From the NCBI RefSeq assembly GCF_947498515.1, contig NZ_CANMKO010000015.1:1-64000 (forward strand): DNA of 64,000 bases, written 5' to 3'. Shown here in pieces: positions 1 through 8,993 of this stretch; positions within the stretch are counted from its first letter, which is position 1, and each line of letters starts with the position of its first letter. A model generated the notes under the pieces. It saw only the letters and a program-made list of their open reading frames with translations, was not told the origin of the DNA and did not search any database. Origin of the DNA: an uncultured Pelagimonas sp. (GTDB lineage Bacteria > Pseudomonadota > Alphaproteobacteria > Rhodobacterales > Rhodobacteraceae). The position numbers were made by a program, and so were the translations under genes.

Positions 1-188
1 TAGGAGGTGCTGGTGGAAGAATCGAAATCCCCGTCACCGCTCTCGACCGACGCCGTGCCGCTGATGATCTGAACCGTCACCGTCACATCCCGCGTCGACA
101 CCTCGGACAGGCGAAGCGTGTGACTGTGACCGGAAGAAGACTCGATGGCACCAACGGAAGGCGCAGCGTCAAAAAAAACCTCGGGCAT
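1..188 (-). CDS. Calx-beta-like protein, N-terminal part (runs off the window)
   Basis: An open frame starts with ATG at 188 and stays open to base 1, preceded at good spacing by AGAGGGAA. The 62 visible residues begin MPEVFFDAAPSVGAIESSSG and continue with VTVTVQIISGTASVESGDGD, which has the alternating pattern and the GTA...D signature of a Calx-beta strand pair. Such repeats occur in large exported calcium-binding proteins of roseobacters. No signal peptide is visible, which is usual for proteins leaving by type I secretion. The function of the whole protein cannot be judged from this fragment. Confidence 0.55.
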   Translation of the reverse strand, partial: MPEVFFDAAPSVGAIESSSGHSHTLRLSEVSTRDVTVTVQIISGTASVESGDGDFDSSTSTS

Positions 189-837
189 AAATTCATTCCC
201 TCTAATAAAAAAGCATTAAGCGTATGATCAGAGAATGGACTTCATTTCCCAATCCATCAATAGGCAAAAGAACCACTCAAAGGTTAACGCTCGTTTTGAG
301 TGTCAGTCGCCGAACAAAACAGAACTTAAAAGCGGCATGTGATTGATCGAGCCACATCCCAGGCTCGAACCGGGGTCTTCTATTTTTGATTCTCCGAGTA
401 GATTCAAATGGTTTAGCAAGCGCTTTTTGAGATTTTGCGACTGCCGGTTTCACAAAACTCACCTCCCAATACGAAAACAGGACACTAGCCGTATTTCTTT
501 TAACAGCTAGAGATTGATAGAAAAAATTACCGCTGATTGACGCGAAATATTGGTTGGGCGCGCGGTGATGCGACGGCACCGAGAAGCACAGGCGGCGCGG
601 TTTCTGAGTTCTCCCTGAGAGGCTACGTCCCGAAAGACCATCCGCAAACTGGCCACTGCACTTAAACAACCTCTGAAAACGTGATCAGAACGGCACTTGC
701 ACCCTGTTTTGACAGATACTTTTTTGCAGTATCCGCTTAAATTCTGCCGCTTGAAGTGGCGGCGGGGGTAGCACGTTCCCAGTTTGGATCACGAACGCTT
801 GGCGGTCGAGGTAGGTCGATCAACAGTTGCCGCCGCA
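189..837. other. Stretch without a recognised gene
   Basis: About 650 bases between the Calx-beta-like gene and the integrase remnant. Frames present have no recognisable protein family. Around 343-385 there is a sequence resembling the T-arm of a tRNA on the minus strand (GGTTCGAGCC flanked by C- and G-rich arms), but no other tRNA parts are visible. It may be a decayed boundary of the older integrated element. Confidence 0.4.
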
Positions 838-1643
838 AGGGTGACCTTGGCGACAAGCAGGATGAGACCCTAGCAAAACAAAGCTGAGAACTCACTCGTA
901 AATTGTGTACCTAGTGGGACGGCGAAGCCAACAGCTCGATCAAAGCTGGCACTTGGGCTTGTTTGATCAAACGGTACTTGATCGATGAGTATTCAGCCAT
1001 TTTCGAAGTTTCGCCGGCGAACCGCGACGGATGCAATTCATCTTACCACGTGCCGAAGATGAAATTAGTGAAGTTGCAAATGATGATACCGACTTCGCGC
1101 TATGGCCTTCTGGCGCAAAGCCAAGAGAGGCGTCGATATTTACGGCCAGTGGAACCTAGTAGATGAGCGTGAGGAAGCCATTTTCCTTCACGGGTTCATT
1201 TGGGCGACGGCCTGACCTGTTAGATGATTGATCCCGATCTCTCAATTTTTCGAAAGGTCACTAATATAACCCAGAAAATGCTAACTGAGCTCAACCACTT
1301 CAATCCGACCGCGTCACGTTATTTCCAGGAACGTTTGGCATCTATTCCTACCAGTTGACATTCTAGCCCAGTCATAGCGCTCAAAGACGGAATCTCACAA
1401 AAAAGAGATATAAGTGCTCAGGTATTTAGGAGCATTGCGCGAAATCTAGGATTCCCAGATTCGAGATGCCCGATCTGGAGCAATTACCGAAGCCAAAGCC
1501 TTGGCCGATCACTTGACCTTTCGCAACGCCGCGCAACTCACACAACTGCAGACCGCTGACAAATACGTCCGGGACCAATCTGAAAGCGCAAACAAAGTTT
1601 TGGAGTTGCGACAAGCTCTTGGGCGCGAATCCAAAGAAAACTG
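838..1643 (+). pseudogene. Decayed tyrosine integrase related to the intact one at 42735-43958
   Basis: Nucleotide similarity to the intact integrase is clear in several blocks, for example the stretch coding WLIKRYL..E.SAIFEVSP near 950-1015 and the C-terminal stretch from about 1425 to the stop at 1641-1643. About 250 bases corresponding to roughly 43150-43430 are missing near 1130, and frameshifts and in-frame stops break the rest, so no functional protein can be made. The order integrase 3' end, 11-base repeats, tRNA-His half is the same as at the right end of the prophage. This is therefore the remnant of an older element of the same family that used the same tRNA site. Confidence 0.85.
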
Positions 1644-1733
1644 ATGCCAAGGGAACTCTAAGGGAACTCCGGGGAAACCGACACCAAACCACGCCACAGG
1701 AAGTCGCTAAAAAACCCAATAATGTCATGAGAG

Positions 1734-1774
1734 TGATGGTACCACCTCCCCGGCTCGAACGGGGGACCTCCTGA
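1734..1774. repeat. attL: 41-bp copy of the tRNA-His 3' half
   Basis: These 41 bases are identical to 44047-44087, which lie within and just beyond the 3' half of tRNA-His. Identity stops sharply on the right side, where the intact tRNA continues but this copy does not. That is the expected result of integration into the 3' end of a tRNA gene: the intact gene stays at one end and a displaced 3' half marks the other. The preceding 1648-1679 carries degenerate copies of the 11-base repeats found at 43962-43993. Confidence 0.9.
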
Positions 1775-2139
1775 CTTCGTCTTTTTGATCGTTCACAGAG
1801 CGAGTTCCCTCACACAATTTCTAACAAAAACTGTAGCTGTGCTGGCGAAGGTTACACGTCATGCAGGCAAAAGCGGCCATTCAAGCCCTCGCAGACTGTT
1901 TCCCTCACGTTGCTCTACGCACCAAAGCCAGCTGTGCGCAGTTAGCGATCTCAGAAAACCACGCAACAAGCAGCTAGATGCAAATCGGTCCGCCATAGAA
2001 ACGCTTACGTGGCTGGGAAAATCCCCCAATTCTATAATGGGGATGTTACCCCGGTAGCGCCACATGCACCCGTAGATTTCACCACCAGAACTGGTAAAGT
2101 GCAACATGACGCAACCATGTTCGTACAGAGGCCAATTCA
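1775..2139. other. Region between attL and the TIR gene, no recognised gene
   Basis: No coding frame here resembles a known protein. It should hold the promoter of the TIR gene, but no convincing -35/-10 pair was identified. An AGAGG sequence at about 2127-2132 can serve as ribosome binding site for the TTG start at 2140. Confidence 0.4.
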
Positions 2140-3111
2140 TTGACTGTCAAATTATTCATTAGCCACGCATCCGAGGACAAAGAGGATTTTGTTCGCCCCT
2201 TGGCTCAGATTCTATCGGAAAAGTTCGACGTTTGGTACGATGAATTCTCACTAAATATCGGAGATAGCTTACTGCATTCGGTACAAAACGGGATCCGAAC
2301 TGCCGACTATGGAATAATTGTACTAAGCCAGTATTTTTTTTCAAAAAAATGGCCGCTTTCTGAAATGGAAGGGCTATTCAACGAGGAAGTAGTTTTTGGG
2401 AAGAAGATAATACCAGTCTGGAAAGATGTGAATCATACAGATGTATCAAATAACGCACCAATATTTGCTGGAAGACTTGCGGCAAACTCTGCCGATGGAC
2501 ATGTTGTAGTTGCCAATCAAATTGAACGTGCGATCTTAACAGACGTGGATAGAAGTGTTCTACGGCCAAACTACGAGGTGGAAATTGAGGAAATCAATAG
2601 TTACAATGAAATTTGCGACATTGAGGGTCGAAAATTAGTTCATAAGAATGAGTTCTGCATCAAGGCGATATCGGACCAGGTACATGGCTATACTGAGCAA
2701 TATCAATCTGATGGCTACATTGAAAATTTTTCTGGAGCTCCGGGCCGCATTGAAAGCATCACCAAGGAACAATCCATATACTATGTAAGAAATACCTTTG
2801 ATTCGCCCCTGCTATTAGGTGAATCAATGCGGCGAACCGCTTATTGTGAGTATTATGATTCGTTCATGAGTGAAGATGAGTACTGGGTTTTCCGCCAGAG
2901 CAACCCTACTCGAAATTTGACAATTCAAATAGTTTTTCCAATTGAAAGGCCACCTAAAAACTGTGCCGGCTATGTTAGAAAATTGAATTATGATGAAGAG
3001 TACCACTCTCCACCACGGATTGTTGCTAGAGAGGATCGTCGCAGACAGATTGAGTGGAATATTCCTCGTGTAGGACTCGAGTCCTCATATATCTTGAGAT
3101 GGAAGTGGTAG
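2140..3111 (+). CDS. TIR-domain protein, probable antiphage effector
   Basis: The protein is 323 aa long from a TTG start. Residues 1-130 form a TIR domain: LFISHASEDKE in strand A, VWYDEFSLNIGDS (box 2-like), ADYGIIVLSQYFF, then KKWPLSEMEGL with W71 and the putative catalytic Glu75. Many bacterial TIR domains cleave NAD+ or make cyclic ADP-ribose variants to abort infection. Residues 140-323 are rich in predicted strands and match no family known to me; they probably sense the trigger or bind a partner. It stands 736 bases upstream of a Hachiman pair, in AT-rich DNA just inside attL, so a role in phage exclusion by the prophage is likely but inferred. Confidence 0.8.
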   Translation: MTVKLFISHASEDKEDFVRPLAQILSEKFDVWYDEFSLNIGDSLLHSVQNGIRTADYGIIVLSQYFFSKKWPLSEMEGLFNEEVVFGKKIIPVWKDVNHTDVSNNAPIFAGRLAANSADGHVVVANQIERAILTDVDRSVLRPNYEVEIEEINSYNEICDIEGRKLVHKNEFCIKAISDQVHGYTEQYQSDGYIENFSGAPGRIESITKEQSIYYVRNTFDSPLLLGESMRRTAYCEYYDSFMSEDEYWVFRQSNPTRNLTIQIVFPIERPPKNCAGYVRKLNYDEEYHSPPRIVAREDRRRQIEWNIPRVGLESSYILRWKW

Positions 3112-3847
3112 GCTGATCCCTTATGACAATCGATCTATTGGATCAAAACAACCTCGGTGTCTTGAGTTTCAGTTAGGGTCTGGCCTCATGAGTTTCAAAG
3201 CCAGTAAGTATCAGGGAGGCTAGAGCGAAGGCATAGAGGAAAACCTTCGGGCACCTGTCGTAACGAGTTGGTGCACGCCTCCCGCTTTTGAAACCACTTA
3301 ACATGATCGCAATCCGGTTGCGTTGTTTGTGTTAAGGGACACAAGTGCCAATCCCTTTGCCCAGCAACACCTCTCTGACTTATCGACATCAGAGCCGCCA
3401 TCCCCGAGCAGCTAATCGATGTCCAGCAGAGTGCTGAACAAGGCCGTGTACCGATTTAGTCCCTCAGCTGTTACAAGCAAATCAAGTGGACGCCGTTGCC
3501 TATGCAGCTTAGTATTCATACCGTATCTGCTTCTCCCAATCAGACGCCCACGCCCTCCCTTTTTTAACGCCCAAAAATGGACGCTGGGCGGTACGCTTGG
3601 AGGTGAAAAAAACGTAATTGATCTCTCATTTAAAGCCTTCCTGACTCACAAAGCGCTTCCTGACACCAGTCATTCACTCATATCGCAGCTTGCATGTAAC
3701 AATTTGCAAGCATGAAGCCTAAATGATTGAGTTTATGGCTTTCAAAAGGCGGCCGACCTACCACCTGGTCCTCCAACAGAGGCTCGGTTCAAAATTACAC
3801 GTCAATCTGTAAAAAAGGGGTTGTCCAGCCCAGCTCTATCATAGATT
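3112..3847. other. Long AT-rich gap before hamA, no recognised gene
   Basis: Frames up to 98 codons exist (for example 3419-3715, plus strand) but their products have no recognisable domain and unlikely composition. The gap may hold the hamA promoter and remnants of lost accessory genes. No tRNA, inverted repeats of an insertion sequence, or CRISPR-like repeats were seen. Confidence 0.4.
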
Positions 3848-4789
3848 GTGCCTACCGAACACACGCTCGCCTTTTACCGGAAATCAAATTTGTCAGACCG
3901 TTTAAAAACTCAGCTTGAAAACGCCCATGAAATTCGCCAAGTCCTTCGACAACTTGAAGTGAAGTGTGATCAGCCCGGCACGAAAGACCTTACAACATTA
4001 GTAGTTTTCCTCCAGTGGCAGGCAGACCTCAATGACTACGGCCCTTTTTTTGAAGTCATCAAGAACGGAATTCTATCAAACTTCGTTTTCTCATGCACTG
4101 AGGTGGAAAAAAAAATTGGAATAAAAGGAAATAGTTCTCCTGAAAAATTACTTCAAAAGGCCATCAGAAAACTTAGCAAACATACCGCAAAAGGTGAGCT
4201 AGGGGAGTTAATACTATACACCCTTCTAGATGTCTATTTTCAAGCACCTAAGCTGCTCAGCAAAGTATGCATGAAGACCAACCCGAGAATGCCAGTATTC
4301 GGAGCAGACGCTGTACACGGTCAATATATTGATGGTCAATTCAAGCTATACTTGGGGGAATCCAAGATTCATAAAGATTTTGTTGGAGCTGCAACATCAG
4401 CCTCAAAATCAATCAAAAATGCGAAATTAAAATATCAAGATGAATTTGATCTACTTGACAGTCACATGGATTTTCCAAACATCACTCAGGATTTGGAAGA
4501 TAAACTATTATCTCTTTTAGATCCCTTTGAAAACGACGAGTGGCAAGAAACGATTCATTCACCATGCTTCATTGGATTCACTAATCCCAGCGTCTTGTCA
4601 AAAACAACCACGGAAGATCAGTTCTTGAAAGAATACGCAAAGTTAGCCGAAGAATATATCAGCACGTTTTCTGAAAAAATTCAGACTCAAGAAATGCAGC
4701 TTTCCGAAGTCTCTTTATTGATTTTACCTTTTGCCTGTATTGACCAGCTTGTGAATAGTTTCATCGATCACATGGGAATAAAAAATTGA
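3848..4789 (+). CDS. hamA: Hachiman protein HamA (DUF1837-type nuclease)
   Basis: The protein is 313 aa from a GTG start. The central part carries GELGELILYTLL (residues 116-127), PVFGADAVHG (149-158) and LYLGESKIH (167-175). Read together, E117 or E120, D154 and E171-x-K173 form the acidic-acidic-lysine pattern of a PD-(D/E)XK nuclease, as described for HamA of Hachiman. The gene overlaps hamB by 4 bases, so the two are translated together. Hachiman is a two-gene antiphage system in which HamB restrains HamA and releases it to degrade DNA on damage or infection. The start is uncertain because no strong ribosome binding site precedes 3848. Confidence 0.82.
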   Translation: MPTEHTLAFYRKSNLSDRLKTQLENAHEIRQVLRQLEVKCDQPGTKDLTTLVVFLQWQADLNDYGPFFEVIKNGILSNFVFSCTEVEKKIGIKGNSSPEKLLQKAIRKLSKHTAKGELGELILYTLLDVYFQAPKLLSKVCMKTNPRMPVFGADAVHGQYIDGQFKLYLGESKIHKDFVGAATSASKSIKNAKLKYQDEFDLLDSHMDFPNITQDLEDKLLSLLDPFENDEWQETIHSPCFIGFTNPSVLSKTTTEDQFLKEYAKLAEEYISTFSEKIQTQEMQLSEVSLLILPFACIDQLVNSFIDHMGIKN

Positions 4790-7284
4790 GCGACTTCACA
4801 ACCAAACTGTCAAAAAAAATCTCTAGTAGCGAAAAATATGCAGAAGCGACAAACTTGCTATTCAAATCATACATTTTGGATATGATCGGCGAGCCAAAGA
4901 TTCCAGAAAAGCAAAAGATAAAGAAACTCATTTCCGCCGCCCAAGTTTTCTACAAGTCTTCAAATGAAAAGCACAGGAAAGAAGGAGCAACTGTGCTATC
5001 GATGATACTTGACACTTGCGCAACTAAGCACCCTGATATAATCCCTATTGCATACAATATGTTTGCGTTTTCTGGCAACTTCCCAAACACAGACCTGCTT
5101 ACCAAACGGCATCCAGAAACACATTTCTCCTACAATTTTTATTCCGACGCGCAAATCGAATTTAGAAGAGATTTAAACACAGTTGACGAGCTGAACTTCA
5201 CACTGACAGACTATCAAAGATCGCTCTGGAATGACCTTGCATCCGACGATGATGTTATTACATCTGCACCCACGTCAGCGGGAAAAACACACATTATTCT
5301 CAACTACCTTCTCGAAAAAGTGGGGGGGAGTGATGGAGCATTTGCAGCGATCATTGTGCCTACAAGGGCACTTATCTCTGAGGTGGCTGGGAAAATTTAT
5401 GAGCTAGCAGAGCAACTAAACTATCTAAGTGAGATCGAGATATGCACAGTCCCCAAAGAAGGTGATTTCAAAGACAAAACTTTCTTCGTGATGACACAAG
5501 AAAGACTGTATGAGATCCTCATGAGAGGCGACATCTCATTCAACTACTTCTTTCTAGATGAAGCACACAATATCGCAGACAAGAGTAGAGGGGTATTGCT
5601 TCATCTTACGATTGAAAAAATGCTAGATGACAGCAACCCTCAAATTATCATTAGCATGCCATCTGCAAGCTACCAGAACTCGTTCTCTTCCGTTTTTAAC
5701 AGCATTGAGTTCAAAAAAGAAATAACTAGTGATTCTCCCGTTTCGAAGGTTATCATGTCAATTGTCCCCAAGGGACTCAACTTAGTTGTAAGTCGCGAGG
5801 GAACTCAAGACACTGTCACCATTAAAAAAGGTTTCGTCGGGAGAGATGTAGCCGATATCGTCTACAAGTTAGGAAGAGGGCAGAGTAATATCATCTACCG
5901 GAACAGGACTGATTATTGCGAAAATATGGCTGACAAAATCGCCGCCCTCATTCCGCAGGAAGAAAAAAACCATTTTCTAGAAGAAGCTGCCGACTACATC
6001 GAAAAATTTATACATGAAGACTTTTCACTCGCAGACAACTTAAGAAAAGGTACCGCCTTCCACTACGGCCCTTTACCAGCCTCGGTGAGAGTTATGGTAG
6101 AAAACCTCGTAAAAGACAACCATATTAAATTCATCGCCTGCACCAGTACGCTTGCAGAGGGTGTTAATTTACCCGCAAAGAACTTATTCCTGCAGAACCC
6201 TTTACAACCCCGAATGATGCAATCTGCGGAGAGGCTCGAGGATGTTAAAATTAGCAACATCACCGGGCGCGCGGGAAGAATGCTCCACCATTTTTCAGGA
6301 AATGTGTTTTTAATTGACCCAGAGAGGTGGGATTTTCAAGACTACTTTGATGGCGAGGACAACGAAGCTGACAAAATCCCCACGTACTTCAAAACGTTAA
6401 ATGAAGATATAAACAAGGTGTTAGATGCCCTGCGCGGCACCTACAATAATGATGAAAACGACAAATACCGCTTCTATTCCATTGCCAATAAGCTAATTAA
6501 GGACTTCACCTCGGAACGTTTGGAAGAGACCATACAAGCAGATGAGGTAAGTTTAACAACTGAGCAAAAAGATGAGTTGTCCAACGCAGTCAAGGAAGCC
6601 TATAGGAGTTTAACTGTCCCAACGTTTACTTTAGAAATAAATCCCACCACCGGATATATTCAGCAGAATGCGCTATTCAATTTCCTCAACAGACTAGATA
6701 ACTACAGTGACTGGATAATGCCTCACCCGAGAGCAGGAAATCTGTACGAAGCGCTGGTAAAAATTACAAACCTCCTTCAAGATACAGGTGTATTCTTGCC
6801 AAACGAAGGAAATAGCATTGAGCACATCTCGACCATTGCGAAAAAATGGGTTCAAGGTTCCAGCCTGAAAGACATTATTTCAGAGCAAATTCAGTGGGAA
6901 AGCAAGCTGCGCACTGTTTCAGTTAACGCGTCGGTCAGAAATGTGATAAAAGTGATAAATAACGATGTCAGGTTCCGCTTATCGAACGCTTTGCGTTGCT
7001 ACGACCTTTTGCTTACGAGCATTTTAATCCGGAAGGATTTAAAGTTCTCAAACACCAAACTGCATTCATTCATCGAGGTCGGGGGGTGCGACGAAAGGCT
7101 AATTAGCCTCATCAACACAGGGCTTTCTCGTGAGGCTGCAATCGAACTTCATGAGACGCTTCCAAGGAGTGTCTCGGTTGCCACCTTAGGTGACTTGTTG
7201 AGTATATTGAGATCAGACGGGTTGGGAGAGATTCATCCAATCACCAAAAAAGAAATCTCTCATTTATTCAACACGGCCAACTGA
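4786..7284 (+). CDS. hamB: Hachiman helicase HamB (superfamily 2)
   Basis: The protein is 832 aa and starts at TTG within the hamA stop (TTGA overlap). It has the SF2 motifs in order: TDYQ at 141-144, APTSAGKT (Walker A, 161-168), VPTRAL (motif Ia, near 191), LDEAHN (Walker B, 257-262), a TSTLAEGVNLP stretch and NITGRAGRM (motif VI). The layout resembles Ski2-like helicases, as reported for HamB. It should move on DNA with ATP and keep HamA inactive until triggered. The long C-terminal part without clear motifs probably contacts HamA. It converges on the next gene with only 2 bases between them. Confidence 0.85.
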   Translation: MSDFTTKLSKKISSSEKYAEATNLLFKSYILDMIGEPKIPEKQKIKKLISAAQVFYKSSNEKHRKEGATVLSMILDTCATKHPDIIPIAYNMFAFSGNFPNTDLLTKRHPETHFSYNFYSDAQIEFRRDLNTVDELNFTLTDYQRSLWNDLASDDDVITSAPTSAGKTHIILNYLLEKVGGSDGAFAAIIVPTRALISEVAGKIYELAEQLNYLSEIEICTVPKEGDFKDKTFFVMTQERLYEILMRGDISFNYFFLDEAHNIADKSRGVLLHLTIEKMLDDSNPQIIISMPSASYQNSFSSVFNSIEFKKEITSDSPVSKVIMSIVPKGLNLVVSREGTQDTVTIKKGFVGRDVADIVYKLGRGQSNIIYRNRTDYCENMADKIAALIPQEEKNHFLEEAADYIEKFIHEDFSLADNLRKGTAFHYGPLPASVRVMVENLVKDNHIKFIACTSTLAEGVNLPAKNLFLQNPLQPRMMQSAERLEDVKISNITGRAGRMLHHFSGNVFLIDPERWDFQDYFDGEDNEADKIPTYFKTLNEDINKVLDALRGTYNNDENDKYRFYSIANKLIKDFTSERLEETIQADEVSLTTEQKDELSNAVKEAYRSLTVPTFTLEINPTTGYIQQNALFNFLNRLDNYSDWIMPHPRAGNLYEALVKITNLLQDTGVFLPNEGNSIEHISTIAKKWVQGSSLKDIISEQIQWESKLRTVSVNASVRNVIKVINNDVRFRLSNALRCYDLLLTSILIRKDLKFSNTKLHSFIEVGGCDERLISLINTGLSREAAIELHETLPRSVSVATLGDLLSILRSDGLGEIHPITKKEISHLFNTAN

Positions 7285-7286
7285 TC

Positions 7287-8147
7287 TCACCCACTGTAAC
7301 TTACGAATGCTTCCTCAATGACTTGGTGAGCAATGCTTTCATCAATAAAGCTATTTCTGGTGGCTATTGTCGTCTTGTAGCTAACAAAAGTATTGCCAAA
7401 ATCCAGCGCGACCTTAATTCCTTTGTCACTTTCGCCCTTTACTGTTAAGGCTAAACAACCGTCGTGATCCGCGAAATAGTTGATCAGCTCAACGATGTCT
7501 TGCGCCTCCATCGCTGCGCTTTCATCCTCAGAGTACGGTAGCTTTAGCATTAACTGCACGTTGTTCTCAAACAATGTGTCCGACCCAATGCTTCGAATGA
7601 TCGAAGGTGCGTCATCAATGACATCAGCCAGAGACGACGAGTTGACTTTGAGTGTCAATTCACCTTCTGTCGGTAAAAGCTCTAGACTAGCACTCTTCCT
7701 GTCTTTAGGGACAAAGTTTAACTGAACGCGTTGAGAGCGATCATAGTTAAATTGCTCTAGGACTAACCGGGCAACACTTTTAAGGCTGCCTCCAGGTCCA
7801 GATGTAAAGCCCAATACCAAGTTACGTTCTGGAACAACTGAAAAGAAGTATGGGTCTCCTATAATCCCTTGATTAAGAGAAATGCTTGAAATCTTGCCAC
7901 CACTAGTGGCTTTAGCTTGCCACGTATTTCTTTCACGAACTACGGTTATCGAATATGCAGACTGATCAGAGTACCTCGTGTATCCAGTTGTTTTTATTAG
8001 ATGTTTCTTATCCCGAAGGCTAAATATCCTGGAAGAATCAGAACCTTCGCTGCTTGCAAGGTAGCTCGAAACAAAATTAGAAAAGAAGTTTTCGCCAGCC
8101 TCAATATTAAAGAATCCAACCGTTAGTCTCTTGTGTATACGATTCAT
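7287..8147 (-). CDS. Unknown protein convergent with hamB
   Basis: The protein is 286 aa and belongs to no family I recognise. It begins MNRIHKRLTVGFFNIEAGEN. The middle is rich in short predicted strands (LVLGFTSGPGGSLKSVARLVLEQF, ELTLKVNSSSLADVIDD) and the end is a mixed alpha/beta stretch (VKVALDFGNTFVSYKTT type). No membrane segment, signal peptide, Walker motif or nuclease motif is visible. Base composition is as AT-rich as the TIR and Hachiman genes, unlike the phage genes beyond it, so it belongs to the same accessory block. It could be a further defence component, a toxin partner or a modifier of Hachiman; none of this can be shown here. Confidence 0.65.
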   Translation of the reverse strand: MNRIHKRLTVGFFNIEAGENFFSNFVSSYLASSEGSDSSRIFSLRDKKHLIKTTGYTRYSDQSAYSITVVRERNTWQAKATSGGKISSISLNQGIIGDPYFFSVVPERNLVLGFTSGPGGSLKSVARLVLEQFNYDRSQRVQLNFVPKDRKSASLELLPTEGELTLKVNSSSLADVIDDAPSIIRSIGSDTLFENNVQLMLKLPYSEDESAAMEAQDIVELINYFADHDGCLALTVKGESDKGIKVALDFGNTFVSYKTTIATRNSFIDESIAHQVIEEAFVSYSG

Positions 8148-8483
8148 ATTTCCAGACCAAAGGCCTCCCAGCTATGCCGCCCGTGGGCTGTACTGCCGCA
8201 CTTTTCAATCCTTAAAGGCAAACGCGTGTGCTATCAAATGGTATGTCAACCCGGACGTTTTTGGTCTTTTTACCCCAGGAGCATCCCTGTGTCTCAGCAT
8301 AGAAATTGAGGTCAGCTTGGTAGCAAGCTTAGCACTTTGCAGACAGAACAGCAGCAACCTGTTTTGGTTCATAGGTGAGTTGTAGCGGTGTGAAAAATAT
8401 CCTAATTCTCGGTTGATTGAATGTCCGCTCTTTGAAACGAAACCGATAACCTAACAACTTCTGAGAATGCCCGTTTCCCGACT
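8148..8483. other. Junction between accessory block and late operon, no recognised gene
   Basis: The composition changes here from AT-rich to the GC-richer phage genes. A plus-strand frame of 84 codons at 8131-8385 has no recognisable product and overlaps the start of the gene at 7287-8147. The region should contain the promoter for that minus-strand gene. Nothing else is recognised. Confidence 0.35.
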
Positions 8484-8906
8484 TTATCCGTCATATTTCG
8501 CGGCCAAGCCTGCTGAAACCAGCCACTTGTTGACGTTCTCGCCCCCCAAATAGATTTCCGCCAAGTACCTGCCAAAGCTGCCAGTCGCCTCTCTTCCTGA
8601 TCGCTTGGTCCTGGTTGTGCAGATGTACATCTCTTTGCCCTCGATTCTGGACCGAAGGGCCTCAGTTGTCTTCTTTCCTGCGTCCGTCTTATTTTCTGGT
8701 GCATCGACCCCAATTAGCCGAAGGTGTTCGTTTCGCCTTACGGTGTTGAACCCAAGATCGATGTCAGCAACGACCGTGTCACCATCGATAACGCGCACGA
8801 TCGTTGCCTTGTAGGTGTAGAGCCCACAATCAGGAACAAGGTCCTGCGCCAAGGCATGGCCAGCCCAGACACACACCAAAACCACCCACAAGGACCGACC
8901 AAACAT
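8484..8906 (-). CDS. Exported staphylococcal-nuclease-like protein
   Basis: The protein is 140 aa. Residues 1-20 (MFGRSLWVVLVCVWAGHALA) are a signal peptide with an AxA-type cleavage site. The mature part is a thermonuclease fold: VIDGDTVVADIDLGF, RLIGVDAPE and SFGRYLAEIYLGGENVNKWL, with the active-site Asp of the DGDTV strand and the Asp/Glu of VDAPE in place. Such enzymes cut DNA or RNA in a Ca2+-dependent way in the periplasm or outside the cell. It is the last gene of the prophage on this strand, after the methylase, and could act as an accessory gene helping the lysogen rather than the virion. Confidence 0.8.
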   Translation of the reverse strand: MFGRSLWVVLVCVWAGHALAQDLVPDCGLYTYKATIVRVIDGDTVVADIDLGFNTVRRNEHLRLIGVDAPENKTDAGKKTTEALRSRIEGKEMYICTTRTKRSGREATGSFGRYLAEIYLGGENVNKWLVSAGLAAKYDG

Positions 8907-8993
8907 ATGACACTACCCCCAAACAATTTGGGTCGATCCTTGCAAGTTCGTGGTTAGCAATTGGTAAAGATCAATGGCACTCCGTCGCTTTCC

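Noticed and set aside
343-385. T-arm-like sequence resembling a further displaced tRNA half
   Set aside because: Only the T-arm resemblance is present, it differs from the 41-bp core at several places, and no CCA follows; kept as a weak hint only.
277-669. Minus-strand frame of 130 codons in the left remnant region
   Set aside because: The product has no domain and unlikely composition; no ribosome binding site was found.
963-1166. Plus-strand frame of 67 codons as an independent small gene
   Set aside because: It is a piece of the decayed integrase; similarity to the intact integrase continues out of frame on both sides.
1785-2057. Frame of 90 codons between attL and the TIR gene
   Set aside because: No recognisable protein and no ribosome binding site; a minus-strand frame overlaps it equally well.
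3419-3715. Frame of 98 codons before hamA as a third defence gene
   Set aside because: No domain, poor start, and composition unlike the neighbouring genes.
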